Shown: positions 1-8,234, counted from the first letter of the stretch. The stretch is 64,000 bases of DNA from Streptomyces sp. NBC_00154 (GCF_026342835.1 NZ_JAPEMI010000002.1:1054001-1118000); one strand, 5' to 3'. The notes: generated by a model from the letters alone, not told the origin. A program made the numbers and translations.

Positions 1-594
1 GACAGCATCCACCACGCCGCCCAACATTGGGACATCACACTCTTCGGACCAGTCCGTGACGACCCACAGGCCGGTAAACGGCCCGGCTTCGCCAAGCAGG
101 ACTTCCACATCGACTGGCAAGCCCGCACCCTGACCTGCCCCAACGGCGTGACGAGTCCACCATGGAAGCCCACACTCGGCGACGGCCACCCCCGGCTCTC
201 CGTGCTCTTCCCACGCAAGGCCTGCCGCGAATGCGTCGACCGACTCAAATGCACCGGCAACGTCGAAGGCAAGGGCCGTCACGTCTTCCTGATGCCACAA
301 CCGCTCCAAGAGATCCAGACGCAGAACAGGGCCGAACAGACGACGACCGAGTGGCGCTGGAGATACGCGATCCGCGCAGGCTGCGAGGCCACCGTCTCCG
401 AGACCGTTCATGCCCACGGCCTGCGGAACTGCCGCTACCGAGGCCTGGCCAGAACCCACGTCCAACACGTGCTGACGGCAGCCGGAACGAACATCATCCG
501 ACTCAGCGGCTACCTCTCACCGGGCATCGCACCGCCCCGCAAAGCGCGGCCCAGGAGCCGCTTCCAGCAGCTCTGCCGCGACCTGCCCACCTAA
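1..594 (+). CDS. IS1182-family transposase, C-terminal part (cut by window edge)
   Basis: The frame is open from base 1 to a TAA at 592-594, so the N-terminal part lies outside the window. The visible 197 residues carry typical IS1182 DDE transposase tail features: a Cys-rich segment (FPRKACRECVDRLKC) after the core, then the WRWRYAIRAGCEATVSETV block around the last catalytic Glu, then GLRNCRYRGLARTHVQHVL. Whether the complete gene is intact cannot be judged here. The reading stops about 100 bases before a second, unrelated transposase fragment, so this is the edge of a transposon-rich patch. The family call is from remembered motifs. Confidence 0.8.
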   Translation, partial: DSIHHAAQHWDITLFGPVRDDPQAGKRPGFAKQDFHIDWQARTLTCPNGVTSPPWKPTLGDGHPRLSVLFPRKACRECVDRLKCTGNVEGKGRHVFLMPQPLQEIQTQNRAEQTTTEWRWRYAIRAGCEATVSETVHAHGLRNCRYRGLARTHVQHVLTAAGTNIIRLSGYLSPGIAPPRKARPRSRFQQLCRDLPT

Positions 595-696
595 GAGGGC
601 GGTTTGTGAGTCATTGATGCGTTCTGCCGTCACCTGATGGTGTGGGTGGGGGCGGAATCTGCTGGTCCGTGGCCGTTGGTCTGCTGGGGTGGCGGG

Positions 697-808
697 GTGA
701 GTGAACGCAAGCCGTACCCGAGCGACTTGTCGGACGGGCAGTGGTCGTTGATCGAGCCGGTGATCACGGCGTGGAAGGACCGGCACCGTTCGGTCAGCGG
801 TCACCAGG
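697..808 (+). pseudogene. IS5-family transposase, N-terminal fragment
   Basis: A GTG at 697 opens a frame reading VSERKPYPSDLSDGQWSLIE, then PVITAWKDRHRSVSGHQG, the standard N-terminus of IS5-group (DUF4096) transposases in Streptomyces. Intact proteins continue into a 'Y.MREIVNA' block; here the similarity stops at about base 808 and the following bases belong to an unrelated gene on the other strand. No DDE residues remain, so it cannot be functional. It abuts the IS1182 fragment, indicating nested insertions and deletions. Confidence 0.75.
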
Positions 809-904
809 GAGCGACCAGCCCTGGTCCGGGTGCGCCGAGACCACGGTCGCGGCCTCGCGGTCCGTGGCCTCGGCGGAGGGGCAGGCGGGCTTGTGCTGGC
901 ACAT
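809..904 (-). pseudogene. DUF5999-family gene, 5' part only
   Basis: On the minus strand an ATG at 904, with AAGGA about 6 bases upstream, begins MCQHKPACPSAEATDREAAT followed by VVSAHPDQGWSL. This is the N-terminus of the small Streptomyces DUF5999 family, which I remember as starting MCQH, with a 'HPEQGWSLLCNGV' segment and about 70 residues. The match breaks after WSL; the frame runs into the IS5 fragment and stops at 794. The conserved C-terminal half (DTGELLPDG region) is missing. Function of the family is unknown. The join at about 808/809 is a deletion or recombination scar that truncated both genes. Confidence 0.65.
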
Positions 905-934
905 GGCGAATCCTTGGGGGAAGCGGTGCTGCGG

Positions 935-1037
935 GGAGGGATCGGCTACGCGGACGAGGTGCCGTACGACCGCGACATGGACGGAGTGCTGTGGATCCGG
1001 CAGGCCATCGCTCCGGGGTCCGGGAGGGCGTTGGATG
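935..1037 (+). pseudogene. fragment of a Streptomyces hypothetical protein
   Basis: This stretch reads GIGYADEVPYDRDMDGVLWI then RQAIAPGSGR. It resembles hypothetical streptomycete proteins I recall with a 'YADE..YDRD.HGVLW.R....PG.GRP' pattern followed by a Cys-containing 'LLCQVCG' motif. The latter is absent: the frame changes character after about 1040 and no flanking domain is recognisable. It is probably the remnant of a gene formerly next to the truncated DUF5999 gene. The assignment rests on memory of a family with no known function. Confidence 0.35.
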
Positions 1038-1193
1038 GCACGAGCGGGTTGAGGAGGGAAGGGACCGGCTGCCGCAGGGGAAGCCCTCGCCGCGGCAGAC
1101 AACGGACGGGCAGGGGTGCTGTCCAGCCGAATTACGTGTGCCTGGCGTTGCGTGAACCTGTGAATAGCGTTGCCCCTTGGGGGCGTTGTCGGT

Positions 1194-1676
1194 AGCGAAA
1201 ACGGACCCCCACTTCTCCCCACTTCGACATCGGCGAGCACAGTCGGGATTTCGCCTACCCGTCACTGGCTCCGCAGGCAAAAGGGGTGAAGTCGGTCATT
1301 AATCAGTGTGTCGAGGCTTGTGTGAGGGCCCACCACTGGAGGTCGGCCGCGCCGACCCCACTTCACCCCACTTCACTGGAAATGCTTGACTGAAATGCAT
1401 GAACGGTGATAGGTGCCCTCGCGGGTGGAATAGTTGGGCTGAAGGGTGCCCTCATTTGACGTTCTGCCAGCTAAAAGCCGCTCTCGGCACTCCTGTCGGC
1501 CTCAGCGCGCGGTCAGAATCGCGGTGCACAGGGCGCCTTGTTCGCGGTCGCAGTGTTGGGGGAGCTGCGTAAATCCCGACCCTTGGTGCGGATCCTTTCC
1601 TCTGTGACTGTTGTCCCGCCTCGGTAAGTTCGCGAGCCCGGTGACGAAGTGGGGAGAAGTGGGGTTCGTTTTCGCT
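1194..1676. repeat. 32-bp inverted repeat enclosing an array of CCCCACTTC units
   Basis: Arms lie at 1194-1226 and 1645-1676. Each holds AGCGAAAACG followed by CCCCACTTCTCCCCACTTC and G; the arms differ by one substitution and one inserted C. Between them, 1356-1374 reads CCCCACTTCACCCCACTTC and a single reverse unit sits at 1283-1292. Every double unit is two nonamers spaced 10 bp apart, one helical turn. I see no gene in 1040-1767, so this roughly 720-bp gap may be an operator array or a small non-coding mobile or structured element. Confidence 0.6.
1386..1415 (+). promoter_or_regulatory. possible promoter next to a CCCCACTTC pair
   Basis: TTGACT at 1386-1391 is followed after 18 bases by TAGGTG at 1410-1415, an acceptable vegetative-type streptomycete promoter. 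The -35 lies 11 bases after the double CCCCACTTC unit at 1356-1374, so a protein bound there would touch polymerase. The next plus-strand gene starts about 350 bases downstream, which implies a long leader; the call is tentative. Confidence 0.3.
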
Positions 1677-1767
1677 GTCGCCAGCGCTGCGTGATGGGCC
1701 ACGGTATTCACCAGGACTTGCCAGTCCGTTCCCCCGGGCATCCCGAACGCAGCGAGGAGTGATCCCC

Positions 1768-2226
1768 GTGCTTGGTTCCACCAGTACGGCCTTGGCACGC
1801 GGCGAAGGCCGCGCCGCCGGCGGCCCTGTGAAGCATGCTGCGCTCGACCTCCGCGGCATCGACGCGCCGCAGAGCGCCGCCCGCCGCATAGTCCGCAGCG
1901 CGCTCACGGAGACCCTCGACGAGGAGTACAAGGACGACGTGGTGCTGGTGGCCGACGAGCTGGTGGGCAACGCCCTCGAGCACGCCGGAGAGGCCCTCGG
2001 TATCTCCCTCGATCTGTACTCGTGGGGGACGGTGGTCCAGGTCCGCGACGGCGGCCGGGACACGGCAGCGGTGCCACGGAACCCGGTTCGGGCCGATGAT
2101 GACGATGTGAACGGGAGAGGCTTGTTTTTGGTGAACGCGCTGGCGAGTGCCTGGCGGGTTCAGTGCGACGACGCGGGGAAACGAGTCGTCGCGGTCTTCC
2201 TGCATCGAGCGGGTGGCACATACTGA
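1768..2226 (+). CDS. ATP-binding protein, RsbW/SpoIIAB-like HATPase
   Basis: A protein of about 152 residues with a single GHKL ATPase fold of the anti-sigma-factor kinase type. The N box is visible in VADELVGNALEHAG, the G1 box is replaced by QVRDGGRDTA, and NGRGLFLVNALASAW is the G2 region. Such proteins bind ATP and often phosphorylate or sequester regulators; the specific partner is unknown. I take GTG 1768 because GAGGAGTG at 1754-1761 lies about 7 bases upstream; a GTG at 1759 would overlap that site. The stop overlaps the start of the next gene (TGATG), so the two are translationally coupled. The large repeat array lies directly upstream. Confidence 0.85.
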   Translation: MLGSTSTALARGEGRAAGGPVKHAALDLRGIDAPQSAARRIVRSALTETLDEEYKDDVVLVADELVGNALEHAGEALGISLDLYSWGTVVQVRDGGRDTAAVPRNPVRADDDDVNGRGLFLVNALASAWRVQCDDAGKRVVAVFLHRAGGTY

Positions 2227-3293
2227 TGCTGCCGAACGATCTCGCCCACCGACTCGTGGCCCGGGACCTGCTCCTGGGTCCTCTGGGTATCGGCACAGGC
2301 ACCTCCCGGTGGGCCCCGACCGTTGTTCAGCCAGACGACGCGCAACTGCTCGACGGGCTGCGCCGCGCCGTGGAGTCCGGTGTGGAACTCATCGACACGG
2401 CAGACAGCCATCGGTACGGCCACGCCGAGCGGCTGATCGGCAAGATCCTCAAGGAGAACCCGGGCCACAATGTGCAGGTGTCCAGCACGATTGGCCGGGT
2501 CCGGGGCTCTGCTCCCCACCCGTACGCCGGTCCTCGCGTGCGACACCAGCTCGAACAGACTCTGGAGAACCTCTACCTCGACGAACTCGCTGTCTACACC
2601 CTTGAGTCGTACGACTTCGGCAACGGCGACCGCTACCTCGGCCCCGTCATCGAGCAGATGCGCGTGCTACGGGACCTCGGCCAGATACGAGCGATCGGTC
2701 TGCGCGGCCCGGATGGCCGCTCATCGGACCGCTTTATCCGCCGCTTCCTGGACCTCTTCGACCAGATCCGCCCCGATATGGTCTGGACGCAGGCGAGCGT
2801 CCTGCTCCCGCTGGCCGACCTCGGAGACGGCGAGGACCTGGGCGCCTTCACCGCCCGCCGCGGCGTCGGTCTGCTGATCGCCTCTCCGCTAGCCAATGGC
2901 GTCCTCGCTGACTGCCGCCCGCGGACCGAGGGCCTGGCACCCGACCGAACGAAGGTGCAGACATCGGCTATCACGCACGGCCTCGCCGTACTGTCCAACC
3001 AGTTTGGCTCGTCCGCTGATGCCCTGTTGCGGATGGCTTTACGGTTCATCCTTCACCGGGTGCAGAACGCAGTGGTGGTCGTCGGCGTGGGCGATCGGCA
3101 ACAGGTCGGCCGGTACTTCGACTCTCTCGGTCAGCCCCTGTGCACCAAGGACCTGACGCTGATCGAGGAGGTCTTCCACCGCATCCGAAGTGCGATGAGC
3201 CCTACCGAGGACCGCAGCCTTTCCGTGGAGGTGACCAGCCGAGACGGGCGCGCAGCCGTCCCCGTTCAGCAGGGCACCCCGTTGCGGAGGTAG
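2226..3293 (+). CDS. aldo/keto-reductase-fold protein, atypical active site
   Basis: About 355 residues with the (beta/alpha)8 aldo/keto reductase pattern: LGIGTGTSRW at the start, then ELIDTADSHRYGHAERLIGK carrying the catalytic Asp and Tyr positions. The usual catalytic Lys motif is replaced by VQVSSTIGR, and the usual 'YLH' by YTLESYDFG, so two of four tetrad residues seem missing and reductase activity is doubtful. A TTA codon (3039-3041) suggests bldA-dependent translation. The ATG at 2226 overlaps the upstream stop. The 3' end overlaps the convergent NUDIX gene by 28 bases. Confidence 0.8.
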   Translation: MLPNDLAHRLVARDLLLGPLGIGTGTSRWAPTVVQPDDAQLLDGLRRAVESGVELIDTADSHRYGHAERLIGKILKENPGHNVQVSSTIGRVRGSAPHPYAGPRVRHQLEQTLENLYLDELAVYTLESYDFGNGDRYLGPVIEQMRVLRDLGQIRAIGLRGPDGRSSDRFIRRFLDLFDQIRPDMVWTQASVLLPLADLGDGEDLGAFTARRGVGLLIASPLANGVLADCRPRTEGLAPDRTKVQTSAITHGLAVLSNQFGSSADALLRMALRFILHRVQNAVVVVGVGDRQQVGRYFDSLGQPLCTKDLTLIEEVFHRIRSAMSPTEDRSLSVEVTSRDGRAAVPVQQGTPLRR

Positions 3294-3778
3294 CGCGGAA
3301 TTCCGTCGTCCAGCACCTGCAGGGCTTGTTGCGCTCGGACCCGCTGCCGGTCCGGCAACAGACGCAGCGCCTCCGTGACGTCGAAGAAGCCGTGTTCGGA
3401 GATTTCCTCGTCGCAGGGCTTCAGATTGGCGACCTGTTCGGACGACAGCACGCCGGCGTCGAAGACAAAGCCGAGGTAGTCGTCCCACGGGCCATGCGGT
3501 TCGACCCAGTCGATACACAGGAACCGCAGGCTGGTGATGTCGAGGCCGAGCTCCTCGTGGAGCTCTCGGCGAAGAGCGGCGTCGGGGGGCTCGTTGGCCT
3601 CGGCCATGCCCCCGGGAAGGTCCCACCCGTCCTTGTACGTCGGGTTCACCAGAAGCAGCCGGCCGTCCCCGTCTCGAATAAGGGCATCGGCAGCCGCCCG
3701 CTTCCGGGCCTGTTTGGCGTTGCCTTCGGCCAGGTAGGCGTTGCGGCCGGGGTCTCCCGGCCTGGGGGCATCATTCAC
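3266..3778 (-). CDS. NUDIX hydrolase
   Basis: A 170-residue protein with a complete Nudix box: G, five residues, E, seven residues, then RELHEELGL (within GGMAEANEPP...). This fold hydrolyses nucleoside diphosphates linked to another moiety; the substrate is not predictable. It is the last gene of a minus-strand operon; its ATG overlaps the stop of the upstream regulator-like gene by 4 bases. The 3' end overlaps the convergent aldo/keto-reductase-like gene, so no separate terminator exists between the two transcripts. Confidence 0.9.
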   Translation of the reverse strand: MNDAPRPGDPGRNAYLAEGNAKQARKRAAADALIRDGDGRLLLVNPTYKDGWDLPGGMAEANEPPDAALRRELHEELGLDITSLRFLCIDWVEPHGPWDDYLGFVFDAGVLSSEQVANLKPCDEEISEHGFFDVTEALRLLPDRQRVRAQQALQVLDDGIPRYLRNGVPC

Positions 3779-5043
3779 TGCGGACCTTCCGGTAGCGCGA
3801 GACTGCCGAGCAGCAATCTACGGTGCTGAGCAGTCGCGGACATACGCGAGAGCAGGTCGCGGACCTCGGGCACCTGGCGGTACCGGTCGAATTCGGCTTG
3901 CAACGAGTCGAGTTGACTGCTCAGTCGCAGTGAGGTCACCGATTGGCCGGCGGTCAGCAGCTCCACGCCGACCTGACAGGCCGCGTCGACCTGTTCTTGC
4001 GCCAGCAAGACCCGCGCCAGCGTGACCTGTCCGAACGCCCTGCTCCGAACCCGGCTTGCGTCGCGCAGCGTCAGGGCGCGTTCCGCTTCCTGGACCGCAG
4101 CGTCGAGCGCGCCGAGATCCAGTAGCGCGGAGGCAGCCTCGCTGGCCAGCGCCGCTTCGTCGAACGGCGCCACCCAGTGCGAAGGTGGAACGGAACGCGC
4201 AAGTGCCAAGGCATCGCGTGCCGAGTCGAGGGCCCGCTGGGCGTCGCGTCCCTCGTTGAGCTGGGCGAGCGCGCGGGCCTCCATGGCGTGGAGGCGGGCC
4301 GAGAGGGCTGGGACCCGGGGGCCGGCCGCGAGTCGTGCCAGCCCGCTGCGGGTGAGTTCAGCGGCGGCGTTCACCTGCTCTGTCTGCAAGGCCAGGTGGC
4401 TCATGCCCGCCAGCACGTTCGCGCCCGCGGTCACGTCTACAAGGCTCTGCGCCAGACGCAGCGCGCGATCGAAGTGCCCGGAGGCCAGGTCGTCCCGTCC
4501 GACGTCGTGAGCCATCCACGCCGCCATTTCCGTGAGTACGACCGCAGTCCCGAACGCGGCCTCGCCATTTTCACCTTGGTCCGTCGCGCTGAAGAGGCCC
4601 GGGGCGACGACGGTGTTGAGGTAGTGCGCCACAGACCGGTAGACGTGGCCTCCACCGAGCTGACGGTCCGCGAGCCGGAACGACTCCATAGCGGCGACGT
4701 GCGGTGACAACCCGAGATTTCCCAGCGAGCGTTCGCCGCTTGCCGCTGCCCCGGTCTCGGCCCGCTGATGGGCGTCCGGCTCGGCCGGCCCGAACAGCCG
4801 CTCAGCGGTCTCGTCGAGAAGGTGTTCCAAGACCCGGCATGTTGGGCGCCGCGGCAGCCCCTTGATGTCCCCGACCATCCACCGGTCCCAGGTGGACCGG
4901 GAGACGTACGCGGAGGCGAGAGTGGGGTCACCGTCCAGCCGGGCTACCTCCTTGGCAGCCCGCTCGAACTGCACCGTGAACGTCTCGTAGACGCGCATGC
5001 GCCGAGCCTCGACCACCTTCGGGAAGAGGATCGCCCTGCGCAT
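3775..5043 (-). CDS. regulator-like protein with HTH-type N-terminus and TPR-like repeats
   Basis: A 422-residue protein. Residues 1-85 are predicted helical and contain SRSTWDRWMVGDIKGLPRRP, resembling a DNA-binding helix-turn-helix of streptomycete regulators. From about residue 130 it is Ala/Leu-rich helical repeats of TPR character (ASGHFDRALRLAQSLV, ALAQLNEGRDAQRALDSARD). No enzyme motif is visible. A strong site (GAGGAGGGAGA) precedes ATG 5043. Its N-terminus is recognisably related to that of the first gene of the same operon. Likely a cytoplasmic regulator or scaffold; the ligand is unknown. Confidence 0.75.
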   Translation of the reverse strand: MRRAILFPKVVEARRMRVYETFTVQFERAAKEVARLDGDPTLASAYVSRSTWDRWMVGDIKGLPRRPTCRVLEHLLDETAERLFGPAEPDAHQRAETGAAASGERSLGNLGLSPHVAAMESFRLADRQLGGGHVYRSVAHYLNTVVAPGLFSATDQGENGEAAFGTAVVLTEMAAWMAHDVGRDDLASGHFDRALRLAQSLVDVTAGANVLAGMSHLALQTEQVNAAAELTRSGLARLAAGPRVPALSARLHAMEARALAQLNEGRDAQRALDSARDALALARSVPPSHWVAPFDEAALASEAASALLDLGALDAAVQEAERALTLRDASRVRSRAFGQVTLARVLLAQEQVDAACQVGVELLTAGQSVTSLRLSSQLDSLQAEFDRYRQVPEVRDLLSRMSATAQHRRLLLGSLALPEGPQ

Positions 5044-5057
5044 CGCGGTCTCCCTCC

Positions 5058-5537
5058 TCAGCTGCCCGTGCCGAAGCCAAGGAGAGGGACGTCGTACAGG
5101 TTCGGATCGCGGCGCCGCGTCAGCGCCGGGCCCGCCGCATCGCCGACGACTTCGACGATGGGGATCTCGCAGATGAACTGCACCTTCGCGCCGAGCAGGT
5201 GAGATACCCGCCCGTCGGCCGACGCGCCCTTGATGCCAGCCGCGACGTGAATATGAGGTGCCAGGCAGTCATTCTCCAGGTCCCACGCGAGCGTCCCGCC
5301 ACCGAGCGCCTCGAGCGTCTCGACGGTGATCTCCTCCCACAGGGGGACCTCGGGGTCAGCGAGGGACTCGCAGGAGCCCACCAGGCGCGCAGAGCGGAAC
5401 CCGCCGACGAACGTCGGGATGTATCCGGCCCGAATGCCCTGGTCTTCACAGAACCGCGTGAGTCCTTCGAGGAGGTCCTCCCCGTGGTCGAGGGCGAGAA
5501 CGAACTGCCGGCCGGAACGGACCTGGGCGAAGCGCAT
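5058..5537 (-). CDS. PCC/DUF296-domain protein
   Basis: The protein has 159 residues and begins MRFAQVRSGRQFVLALDHGE. Nearly the whole length is a PCC (DUF296) domain, with the metal/ligand-site motif APHIHVAAG and a C-terminal FICEIPIVEVVGD strand. This domain occurs in AT-hook proteins of plants and as stand-alone bacterial proteins, whose role is poorly known. The longer open frame upstream to 5816 overlaps asparaginase coding sequence and is rejected; ATG 5537 has GAAGGA 13 bases upstream. Gaps to its neighbours are 14 and 35 bases, consistent with one operon. Confidence 0.8.
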   Translation of the reverse strand: MRFAQVRSGRQFVLALDHGEDLLEGLTRFCEDQGIRAGYIPTFVGGFRSARLVGSCESLADPEVPLWEEITVETLEALGGGTLAWDLENDCLAPHIHVAAGIKGASADGRVSHLLGAKVQFICEIPIVEVVGDAAGPALTRRRDPNLYDVPLLGFGTGS

Positions 5538-5572
5538 GGGCGGGGGCGTCCTTCGTGCTGGTTGGGGCGGGA

Positions 5573-6580
5573 TCAGGAGTAGTCGAGGAAGACCTTTGCG
5601 ATCTCCGAGCGCGGTGTGCCCGCGGCCAGGTGGGCGATCAGGAGCAGGCGGGCCTTGTACGGGTCGAGCGTGCCTGCGGAGACCAGGCCCCGGGCCAATA
5701 GGTCGCTCTCGGAGCCTGGGAAGGCGTAGGTCGAGGTAAGGACGGGCCCGGTGCCGATGCGCGACGCGAGGACGACGGGCATTGCAGTCGCCAGCGCTTC
5801 CAGCCGGGGAACCCACGTCTGGGGGACGTGGCCAGCACCGAAGGCGGCCACGACCAGCCCGGCGACCTTGCCTTCCAACCCTTCCAGCAGGATTCCGCTG
5901 CTGCCCAGGGACGCGGTGACGACCTCCACCTCGGACGGGGCGCCCGGGGTGCCGAGCGGCAGCGGGACGACTCCGGTCCTCTTCAAGGCGCGCTGGAGCC
6001 GTGCTGTTCCCTCCACCAGACGGCCGAGAGGGCCGGTCGCCGGGGAACCGAAGGCGGCCGGACTGGTCGTGTGCATCTTCCGGACGTGCCGGGCGGCATG
6101 GATCTCGTCACCCAAGACGACGAGAACCCCCTGTTCCCGTGCCCTTGCGCACGTGGCGACCTGCACGGCGGCCAAGAGGTTCGCCGGACCGTCGGCACCC
6201 GCTGACGCGGCGCTGCGCATGGCCCCGGTGAAGACCACCGGCACGCTGCCCCGGTAGTAGAGGTCGGTCAGGAACGCGGTCTCCTCCAGGGTGTCGGTGC
6301 CCTGGGTGACCACGATCCCGTCGACGCCTTCACGATCGGCCTGTTCCATCCGGCCCACCAGGTCGACGATGTCGCTGGTCGTCAGGGACGCACCGGGTAG
6401 TTTCCGGAAGTCCTCCGCGGTGACCGCGGTGTCCTGAAGGCCAGGCACGGCGGCAACGAGATCGGAGCCGGTCAGAGTGGGCGCGACCCCGGACGCCGAG
6501 GCGGTGGGCGTCATGGCGATGGTGCCGCCGAGGGCCAGGACGAGAGCGGAGCGGTGCGGATCATGGTCAGCGGAGGACAC
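5573..6580 (-). CDS. L-asparaginase
   Basis: Asparaginase/glutaminase-like hydrolase converting asparagine to aspartate and ammonia. Both catalytic motifs are present: LALGGTIAM carries the N-terminal Thr, and VVTQGTDTLEETA carries the second Thr-Asp pair; GAMRSAASAGADGPANL is the typical following block. No signal peptide is visible, so it should be cytoplasmic. I prefer GTG 6580 because GAAAGG lies 6 bases upstream; an in-frame ATG at 6622 that overlaps the preceding stop would add 14 residues. It lies between two regulator-like genes, an unusual setting for this enzyme. Confidence 0.85.
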   Translation of the reverse strand: MSSADHDPHRSALVLALGGTIAMTPTASASGVAPTLTGSDLVAAVPGLQDTAVTAEDFRKLPGASLTTSDIVDLVGRMEQADREGVDGIVVTQGTDTLEETAFLTDLYYRGSVPVVFTGAMRSAASAGADGPANLLAAVQVATCARAREQGVLVVLGDEIHAARHVRKMHTTSPAAFGSPATGPLGRLVEGTARLQRALKRTGVVPLPLGTPGAPSEVEVVTASLGSSGILLEGLEGKVAGLVVAAFGAGHVPQTWVPRLEALATAMPVVLASRIGTGPVLTSTYAFPGSESDLLARGLVSAGTLDPYKARLLLIAHLAAGTPRSEIAKVFLDYS

Positions 6581-6618
6581 GAAGGGCCTTTCATGCCTGG
6601 GGACGGCGCGGACAGGTC

Positions 6619-8115
6619 TCATTGGTCGGACGTGAGCTTGCCGAGGAAGAGCAGAGTCTCATCCAGCGCGTTCACCGTCAGCAGGCGGCTACGCGGTCGA
6701 ACGAGTCCGGCGACACCGTACTCACCCAGGGAGCGGCACCGGGAGGTTAACCAGTCCCAGTCCAGGCCCAAGTAGCCGGAGAGGGCCCGCAGCCGGCTTG
6801 CCGAGTCCGCGGCGCCCGACAGGACATCGTTGCCCTGCGCGTCGGCGAACGCCGCCGCGTACGTGCGCAGATCGCCCCGGGCCGACGTGCTGCCGGCGGC
6901 CCAGAGCGCCCCGCCGGGAACCCGCACCCAGTTGGCGACAACGGCTTGTTGACCGGGGACCAGGGCTACGCCGTCCACCTCCGAGTATTCCGGCTTCGGT
7001 ATCACCCGCACCCGGATACCGACGCGCTCCATGAGGGCGATCGCCAACAGCAGCAGGACTCTCTCGTACCGCTCGGATTGCGCGACTTCGGCTTCAGGCA
7101 GGCAGAAGACCCGGACGGTCTGCGTCGAGGCGCTGTGGAAGCGGGTGAGCGCCTGGAGGTAGTCGAGCTTGTGCTTGAAGAACAGCCACGGGGCCGCTTC
7201 CTCCCCGCTCTGTTCGCGTGTCCAGAAGGTAGGCACCTCGGTGGCGTTGGCCAGCTCCTGCTGGATGTGCTGGGCGCAGAACGCCGACCCCATCCAGCTG
7301 CTGCCTGCGGCGGTGAGGTCGACGAGCAACTGGCTGGGGGCTGATCTCGGCAAGGAGAGGTAGGTGCTGATGAGGTGCCGCTCGCTGTCGAGGACTTGGT
7401 CGTCGGCCAGGAGGCCGTCGTCGAGTTGAGTGAGCGCCCAGACGATGCCGTACGTGAGGTCGTCCAGGAGGTAGGCCGAGGGAATCGACAGGGTTCCGGC
7501 GGACTGCGGTCCCGGTCGGCCCGATCTGCGGGCGGACGCGGCTTCGTGCAAGTACAGGTCCAGGTCGCCGCGTCGCTCCTCGACACCGACGATGAATCCG
7601 CGGCGCGCCGGCCGTAAGAACCCCTCCAGGTCGCGCTGGCCGTCTTGGCTCAGGTCGTTGGGGTTCACTTCCTCGCCCCGCCTGGTGACCGGGAGAAGGT
7701 GCACTGCGGCGCTCGTCCCGTCCAGGCGGTGGCGCCCGGTGATCTCCCAGGTCCCAGCGCGGCCGCCTGCGGGGATCAGCATGCTGGAACTGGGCCAGCG
7801 GGATCCGATCTGCATTGCTACCGACCCCACGGCCACCGGGGACTCGCTCGCATCGGGTGCCGGACTGAACAGAATGTCAACGGGGTGCCCGAACATGCGC
7901 TCCAAGATCTGCGCCGCTTCACCGCGGGGCCGACCGTACCAACTGCCGGAGGACCATCGGTCGAACGTGGTACGCCCCAGGCCGACCGTGGCGAGACGGC
8001 GGTTGCCGGTCTCACGGGCGAGTTCCCGGCCGGTGGCCGTGTAGGGCACGCAGAACACTTCCCAGGTGGCGAGGTTCTGCTTCTTCAACAGGAGGCTGAA
8101 CAGCGTCCGACGCAT
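6619..8115 (-). CDS. large regulator-like protein, first gene of operon
   Basis: A 498-residue protein. Residues 1-90 include LGRTTFDRWSSGSWYGRPRG and resemble the N-terminus of the TPR-type protein encoded at 3775-5043: both have an 'R.T.DRW..G...G.PR' core followed by '.LE...'. The remaining 400 residues match no domain I can name; a late stretch with VLLLLAIALMERVGIRVRV and a Gly-rich VRVPGGALWAAGSTSARGD look like an alpha/beta core. A TTA codon at 6748-6750 may make expression bldA-dependent. It is the promoter-proximal gene, transcribed away from the palindrome at 8235-8271. Confidence 0.65.
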   Translation of the reverse strand: MRRTLFSLLLKKQNLATWEVFCVPYTATGRELARETGNRRLATVGLGRTTFDRWSSGSWYGRPRGEAAQILERMFGHPVDILFSPAPDASESPVAVGSVAMQIGSRWPSSSMLIPAGGRAGTWEITGRHRLDGTSAAVHLLPVTRRGEEVNPNDLSQDGQRDLEGFLRPARRGFIVGVEERRGDLDLYLHEAASARRSGRPGPQSAGTLSIPSAYLLDDLTYGIVWALTQLDDGLLADDQVLDSERHLISTYLSLPRSAPSQLLVDLTAAGSSWMGSAFCAQHIQQELANATEVPTFWTREQSGEEAAPWLFFKHKLDYLQALTRFHSASTQTVRVFCLPEAEVAQSERYERVLLLLAIALMERVGIRVRVIPKPEYSEVDGVALVPGQQAVVANWVRVPGGALWAAGSTSARGDLRTYAAAFADAQGNDVLSGAADSASRLRALSGYLGLDWDWLTSRCRSLGEYGVAGLVRPRSRLLTVNALDETLLFLGKLTSDQ

Positions 8116-8234
8116 CGCGGCGGCCTCTCCCTGGGCGTGTGCGGACAGCGGAGCAGCGGAGCGACCTCTACGCGTGGCGACGGGCGCTGCACACTTCGTG
8201 ACCCTGGCTAGGATGCTCCCAAAGGTAAGCCGTT

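Noticed and set aside
5538..5816. N-terminal extension of the PCC/DUF296 protein
   Set aside because: Overlaps asparaginase coding sequence and is Arg/Pro-rich; the domain starts at 5537.
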